This document shows, in pieces, positions 58,922-64,000 of a stretch of 64,000 bases of DNA. The notes beneath the pieces were generated by a model, which saw nothing but the letters and a program-made list of their open reading frames with translations, was not told the DNA's origin and did not search any database. The stretch is taken from positions 11,642,694-11,706,693 of the forward strand of contig NC_089285.1 in assembly GCF_963678975.1 (NCBI RefSeq), read 5' to 3'. Every line of letters starts with the position of its first letter. Positions within the stretch are counted from its first letter, which is position 1. The DNA is from Dysidea avara. Lineage: Eukaryota; Porifera; Demospongiae; Dictyoceratida; Dysideidae. A program made the position numbers and the translations under genes.

Positions 58922-60798
58922 CACTTTGTGTTAACAAGTCCCACTGGGATGATCCTCTCCCGCCAGACCTGGCTCATAGGTGGAATCAATTATTAGAGAG
59001 CTTGAATACCTTGAATATGGTTGTGGTACCCAGATGTTATTTTGTATTAGGGAAGCGCCCAGAAAGAGTTGAGCTCCATGGGTTCAGTGACGCTTCAGAA
59101 CATGCCTATGCAGCTGTATTGTACTTAAGAACTCGCTACTCTGATGGAAGTGTATCAGTGAGATTAGTAGCATCCAAGACCAAGGTTGCTCCCCTTAAGA
59201 AACAAACAATTCCATGACTTGAGCTATTGGGAGCATTGATTCTTGCGAGGCTTACTAAGGTTGTCCAAGGCTTGATTTCCAATCTCAATGGTCAATTTTT
59301 TTGGGTGGATTCCATGACTGCACTTTGTTGGATCCGTAATGACAAGGTATGGAAACAGTATGTGCAACACAGAGTTGATGAGATCCGTCAGCTTAGTGAT
59401 CGAGAGTTGTGGAGACATTGTCCTGGAAGATTAAATCCGGCTGATTTGCCTTCAAGGGGCACCATGGCTTCAGAGTTGATTGACCAAGTATTGTGGTGGC
59501 AAGGACCAAACTTCCTGAGGGAATCAATTACAAACTGGCCAACCATTGAAGTGTATGACCTCAATCATGAAGCACAGATGGAGATGGTAAAGAACATAAC
59601 TCCAATTACTCTTTCCTTGGTCTCCACAAGTTCAACCTTTGTGTGTCAGTCTATTAAGGAGTTGATTGATTGCAAGAAATATGGAGGCTTAAATCGATTA
59701 TTGCGTGTAACCTCTTATGAGATTCGGTTCATTAAGAAGTGCAGGAAACAAACCGACTCATTTGAACCTTTCATATCTCGTAGTGAAATGAATCAATCAG
59801 AGCTATTATGGATTAAGTCTATACAACGTAGTTTTTTTGCTCGTGAAATCCAATATTTCCGTTCTTGCTCAGGTCCGTGTCCTCTACTAGTCAAGCAATT
59901 TGGGCTGTTTTTAGATAACCAGGAAGTTTTACGTTGTAAAGGCCGACTCAACAATTCGTCTCTGTGTCTACTGAGCAAGAACCCAGCCATATTACCACAT
60001 GATGATTATTTTGTAAAACTGTTGGTCTTGTGGGCTCATCAGAATGTAAAGCATAGTGGTGTTGCAGACACGCTACCTTATTTACGAGAACGTTTTTGGA
60101 TCCTGAAGGGACGCCAAGTCGTCAGAAGAGTTGTAAAGTCTTGCACTGTTTGCCGTAAGCTTGAAGGACCATCATACTCTTCAGTTACAGCACCAGACTT
60201 ACCAAATGAACAAGTTTCAGACCAGCCACCATTTACTCACACAGGTGTTGACTTTGCTGGACCCCTTTTTATTTCAGAGAAGAATGTCAGTGAGAAAGTA
60301 TACATATGTCTGTTTACTTGTGCGTCGACAAGGGCTATTCATTTTGAGCTCACCCCAAATATGGGAGTAGATTCTTTTTTATTGGCTATAAGAAGATTTG
60401 CCAGTCGACGAGGGCTGCCAGCAACGTTGATGTCTGATAATGCTAAGACCTTTCAGTCATCAGCTAAAGAACTGATTAAGATTTCTAGGTCAAAGAAGAT
60501 AAGTCAATACTTGACCAATAATCGAATTACATGGAGGTTTATTGTTGAGAAGGCACCATGGTGGGGAGGATTTTGGGAGAGGATGGTACAAAGAGTGAAG
60601 AGATGTCTTAGAAAGACTGTGGGTCGTACCAGTTTAACTTATGATCAGTTACAAACCCTCCTTATTGAAGTTGAGGCAGTCATCAATGCTCGCCCCCTCA
60701 CTTATGTACAGGATGATGTTGATGGAATCAGCTATACTTTTTCTCCATCCCACCTGTACCCAGTTGAAGTGAAGAACCCAACAGTGTCTGGTGAATGA
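58922..60798 (+). pseudogene. BEL-1 RNase H and integrase region
   Basis: Resumes the BEL-1 coding order after the BEL-2 insertion. Motifs: LHGFSDASEHAYAAVLYL and FFWVDSMTALCWI (RNase H), HQNVKHSGVADTLPYL and CTVCRKLEG (zinc-binding), GVDFAGPLFIS and LMSDNAKTFQ (integrase core), VEAVINARPLTYV. Part of the BEL-1 fossil. Confidence 0.85.
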
Positions 60799-60869
60799 AC
60801 TTTTAAGTTTTGTAATTATAATTATGTAGTTAGATGTTTGATCAACTGTGTTGCCTCAAACACGGGGAG

Positions 60870-61085
60870 TGTAATATTTATTTTATCTTTGGTTTTGTAA
60901 TTAGGTTAGGCTAGGTTTATTCAATGATGTAATGAATTGTGTAATGCTGTCACGTGTGTGTTTAAGTTATCAGTTGAAGCGATTAACACGTTTGAGTGGT
61001 TTGAAGTGCTAAGTGGCGTGAATATCGTTGGCTTGTTCCAGTTCATTTCTTTGAGAGGTTGTCAATTAGTACCAATTTCGTGACA
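60870..61085 (+). repeat. BEL-1 3' LTR
   Basis: 216 bp from TGTAATATTTATTTT to TTTCGTGACA, preceded by the purine tract ACACGGGGAG. Confidence 0.85.
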
Positions 61086-62400
61086 GGTCTCCTGCAGCAG
61101 AGAACAGTCGCTCGGATGGCACTGAAGTGGCAGGTGCAGACAGGAATTGTCGGGCTAGTTTTGAAAGAATTGGAAATTCTTGACAATGCTGTGACCACCA
61201 CATAAAAGGGTCACCTGTATTGAAATCTATTAAAGGCACACTTAAGTACCTATCTACTTCACTAATAGATGTGGGCAGGTCTTCACTGCTATCAGCAACA
61301 ATTTCAGAAAATACATCTAACAGAATGCTACTTTTTAGTGGGCAAACTCTCTTAGGCCTTGTTGGTCCCTCCATTTCAGTGTTACCTTGCAAACCAGTGT
61401 CAAGCTTGGACAATTCTTCCAATAAAATTTCTTTAATTGTCACTTTAACAATATTGCTTGAAAAGAATTTGTCCTTAAACCTAGGGTCAAGGAAAGTAGC
61501 AAAAGATAACTGCTTGTTTTCTTCAATTCTGTTAAAACGTAGTTTAAGCGAATGAAGCAGTTCTCTTTTCATAGTGCAAATACCACTGTCTTCAGTGTTT
61601 TTTCAAGTGCTCTGGTAAGTATACGTATGTACGGTATGACGATGGAAATAACTGCAAGGTCTGCAGATATAGACCTAGTGATCTCTTCCACAGGAGATAA
61701 AATTTCAATAACTCTTTTCATTACATCCAACTGGTGAGATGAAAGCTGTTGAACACCGCTATTTTCAGCAGCATATGCTGCTAACACCATCTTTTGCTAT
61801 AGGACTGATGTCAACATGTAAAATGTGGAATTCCATCTTGTTTGGACATTCTGCTTCAATTTATGTTGTGGAATATTGAGGCTTTCTTGAATTCTTTTCA
61901 AATTGTGAGAAGCAACAGACGAGCGGTGAAAATGCCCAACTATACTCTTGCATATTGCAATGATATCTTTCACTATTTTCTGAGATAGTAAGCCATCATT
62001 GATTGCTAACTGAAGAGATTGGGCAAAACACCCAAAATGTGGTAGAGAAGCATCACGCATGGCCTTAGCCATATTACTGGAGTTGTCAGTGATCACTAAA
62101 TGCACCCTCTGCAATGCTATTTCCCATTTTTCCAGCATGCTGAGTACCTGAGCAGCGATGTACTCTCCAGTGTGGGCTTCAGTAAGGCATTGGGCATTCA
62201 AAACAGCAGAAACTCGCTTGAACTGGCTATCATCCAATGAGCTGTAAGGCTAAGCAATGCCGTATCATTCACACTTGAACTCCACGCATCCATCGTAAAG
62301 CTCAAGTAACTTTCATCATCACAACTGCCTCACAACTTCCTCTTTCATTCCATAGTATATTTTTGGAATAATTGTTTCAGTAAAATCAAGACACACGATA
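61086..62400 (-). pseudogene. hAT transposase relic (ZBED-like)
   Basis: Fragments on the minus strand in order: LLSLTAHWM (about 62250), VHLVITDNSSNMAKAMRD and HFGCFAQSLQLAINDGL, VQTRWNSTFYML (61797-62237), VIEILSPVEEITRSISAD (61569-61790), LSFATFLDPRFKDKFF and the hAT dimerisation end LARQFLSAPATSVPSERLFS (61086-61572). The order and motifs match ZBED4/6-like hAT transposases. Frame changes near 61570, 61795 and 62240 show it is dead. The BED finger is missing on the right. The C-terminus is cut at the BEL-1 LTR: the SAAGDL motif ends at the insertion point. Confidence 0.85.
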
Positions 62401-62436
62401 GTGTGTCGTGCAGCCCAAGAAGCCGGCGCGCCACAC

Positions 62437-63200
62437 CGTGAGTATATTAACAGGAAGAAAGAAAACGCAATTTTCACACCTATGTAGCTCTGTGATCCCT
62501 TATCCGATTGGAACCAAATTTGCTAGAGACGTGCCGCCCAGTTAGGGGAGTCTACATACCAAATTTGAAGGAAATCCCTCCAGCCATTTCCGAGATACGA
62601 GCGAACAAAATTTCGTTTTAATTTCTTCGTTCTTTTCTTCTTCTTCATTTCGCACACTTCGCAAAATTCGCCATAAAACACGAATGCGTGTTCGGATTGG
62701 GCTGAAATTTGGCACACTTAAAGGGCTCATTAAGGCGGATCTCCATACCAACTTTGGTAGGAATCCGATGAACATTCATGGAGTTATTACCGATTATTTG
62801 CGTAAAATAAGGTCGAAGGTCTGTCACGCCTACAGGGTAAACCCCTTGGAGGAATCAGTTGAAAATTGATATGTAGATGGAGCAACCATCGTAGGAGTGC
62901 CTTTTTGTGGTTTGAAAGGAATCGGGATAAAGACCATGGAGATATGACACAAAACCCAACCTGTGTCAAAATTACGCGATCGATTTTTATGAATAAAAAA
63001 ACTATTAGTTTTCGTGTCTACCAGGCAAACCGCTTAGAGCAACGAGCTGAAAATCAGTATGTAGCTGGAATAATCATCATAGAAAGTTCTTGCAGTAGTA
63101 CAGAAGAATCGGATTACAAATCACTGAGTTATGATTCGAAAGGCAACTACGTGCGGCAAATGCGAGATCGAGATACTCTAATAGAACAGTCACCCTAATA
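62437..63200. repeat. Dispersed non-coding repeat with two similar halves
   Basis: The stretch near 62505-62600 (ATTGGAACCAAATTTGCTAG, CCAAATTTGAAGGAAATCC) is echoed near 62695-62775 (ATTGGGCTGAAATTTGGCAC, CCAACTTTGGTAGGAATCC). A third, weaker echo lies near 63030. Open frames on both strands are short and unrelated to any family I know. Similar wording occurs at 43690-43790, suggesting a dispersed family. Confidence 0.5.
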
Positions 63201-63249
63201 AAGCATTCAGCTGCATGTATAATTTACACAGTTATATTACATTGCAAGT

Positions 63250-64000
63250 TATTCTGTAGGGAATTCAGCTACAAACAAGTCATCCTGTAGTCAGATCAGC
63301 TAGAAGAAGGTACCTAATAGAGAGTTCAGCTACAAAGAAGCCATCATGTAGAGAGTTCAGCTCAAATAAATCACCCTGTAGAGAATTCAGCTACAAACAA
63401 ATTGCCCTGTACAGAGATCAGCTAGAAACAAGTCACCCTGTAGAGAGTTCAGCTAGAAGAAGTTACATTGTAGAGAGTTCAGCTATAAAGAAACTACCAT
63501 GTAGAGAGTTCAGCTGCAAACAAATTGTCCTGTAGAGACAAACAAATCACCCTGTAGAAAGATCAGCTAGAAGAAGTTACCTTGTAGAGAGTTCAGCTAC
63601 AAAAAAAATCACCCTGTAGAAAGATCAGCTAGAAGAAGTTACCTTGTAGAGAGTTCAGCTACAAAAAAAATCACCCTGTAGAGAGTTCAGCTAGAAACAA
63701 GTCACCATGTAGAGAGATCAGCTAGAAACAAGTCACCCGTAGAGAGTTCAGCTAGAAGAAGTTACATTGTAGAGAGTTCAGCTACAAAGAAACTACCATG
63801 TAGAGAGTTCAGCTGCAAACAAATTCCCTGTAGAGACAAACAAATCACCGTGTAGAAAGATCAGCTAGAAGAAGTTACCTTGTAGAGAGTTCAGCTACAA
63901 ACAAATCACCCTGTAGAGAGTTCAGCTAGAAACAAGTCACCCTGTAGAGAGATCAGCTAGAAACAAGTCACCCGTAGAGAGTTCAGCTAGAAGAAGTTAC
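63250..64000. repeat. Minisatellite, unit 36-40 bp, GTAGAGAGTTCAGCTA core, runs off the window
   Basis: About twenty units alternate two variants: GTAGAGAGTTCAGCTACAAA followed by AAATCACCCT, and a TCAGCTAGAAGAAGTTAC form. A longer block (from about 63430 to 63600) recurs from about 63740 to 63900, so there is higher-order structure. The array continues past position 64000. Confidence 0.9.

Larger units (their letters stand above)
49719..61085 (+). mobile_element. BEL-1, BEL/Pao LTR retrotransposon fossil, host of BEL-2
   Basis: A 5' end repeat is recognised at 49719-49785 and a 3' LTR at 60870-61085; both end in CCAATTTCGTGACA. The primer site TGGCGCCCAACGAGGGGC (49788-49805) resembles one pairing with tRNA-Lys. 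Gag, with CCHC-type knuckles (CVYCGEAHYSASC, CRYCHRRHHQSLC), protease (LFDNGSQRSYIT) and RT lie at about 50-52.9 kb. RNase H and integrase lie at about 58.9-60.8 kb, beyond the inserted BEL-2. A purine tract ACACGGGGAG precedes the 3' LTR. It is broken, with a few breaks besides the insertion. On the right it sits in a hAT transposase relic; on the left it abuts a P-type gene. Its age is older than BEL-2, which interrupts it. Confidence 0.88.

Noticed and set aside
62523-62969. Overlapping small open frames on both strands
   Set aside because: They lie in a dispersed non-coding repeat with internal duplication and show no domain.
63250-64000. CRISPR-like regular repeat at the right edge
   Set aside because: Repeats and intervening segments are both repetitive and variable; no unique spacers, and the window is eukaryotic.

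Overview
The window looks like intron-bearing eukaryotic (animal) DNA. It is AT-rich and almost entirely accessory sequence: transposons, retroelement fossils, MITEs and tandem repeats. Very short introns (about 50-70 bp) and a 36-40 bp minisatellite carrying GTAGAGAGTTCAGCTA at the right edge suggest a demosponge, perhaps Amphimedon. That assignment rests on recalled sequence style, not a search. I found no clear housekeeping gene, rRNA, tRNA or CRISPR array.

Layout, left half. 1-5355: a roughly 170-bp satellite with CCAACATGTTGG dyads, interrupted by a multi-exon gene of unknown function (1560-3049, minus). 5381-7617: Helitron relic (minus). 7776-9318: DDE-type transposase with a PHD-like finger (plus). 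10194-11283: piggyBac relic whose catalytic core is missing. 12588-16731: Gypsy LTR element with both end repeats and a 5-bp target duplication, set in a CA/AAGT microsatellite. 17719-20489: Mutator-like transposase gene (minus). 22262-23217: 150-bp tandem array carrying a hAT MITE.

Centre (23224-32860). A 9.6-kb DNA transposon has recognisable inverted ends, a 6-bp target duplication (GTATTG), and subterminal arrays of a 21-bp repeat (5 copies left, 9 right). It carries two convergent spliced genes. One is a D,D34E integrase-type transposase. The other is a HECT-type E3 ubiquitin ligase with the catalytic cysteine motif. Both begin with the same SAM domain, cut by a phase-0 intron at the same codon. 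The 6-bp duplication, TAT termini and IS3-like catalytic spacing fit the IS3EU superfamily. This is the most interesting object in the window.

Right half. 33000-36053: EnSpm/CACTA-type transposase relic. 36064-39683: second Gypsy fossil. 39.7-45 kb: minisatellites and three hAT-type MITE regions. 44982-47195: SWIM-finger remnant and an unrecognised transposon-associated gene. 47296-49745: P-element-type transposase with an Ulp1-like tail (minus). 49719-61085: a BEL/Pao element with a second, younger BEL/Pao element (52984-58917) inserted in it. 61086-62400: hAT transposase relic. From 62.4 kb to the right edge: a dispersed repeat and the minisatellite.

The working logic of the region is nesting: young elements with readable target duplications (Gypsy-1, BEL-2, the MITEs, the IS3EU-like element) sit inside older relics and satellites. 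Exon boundaries below were read by eye from GT/AG sites and frame continuity; no similarity search was run.
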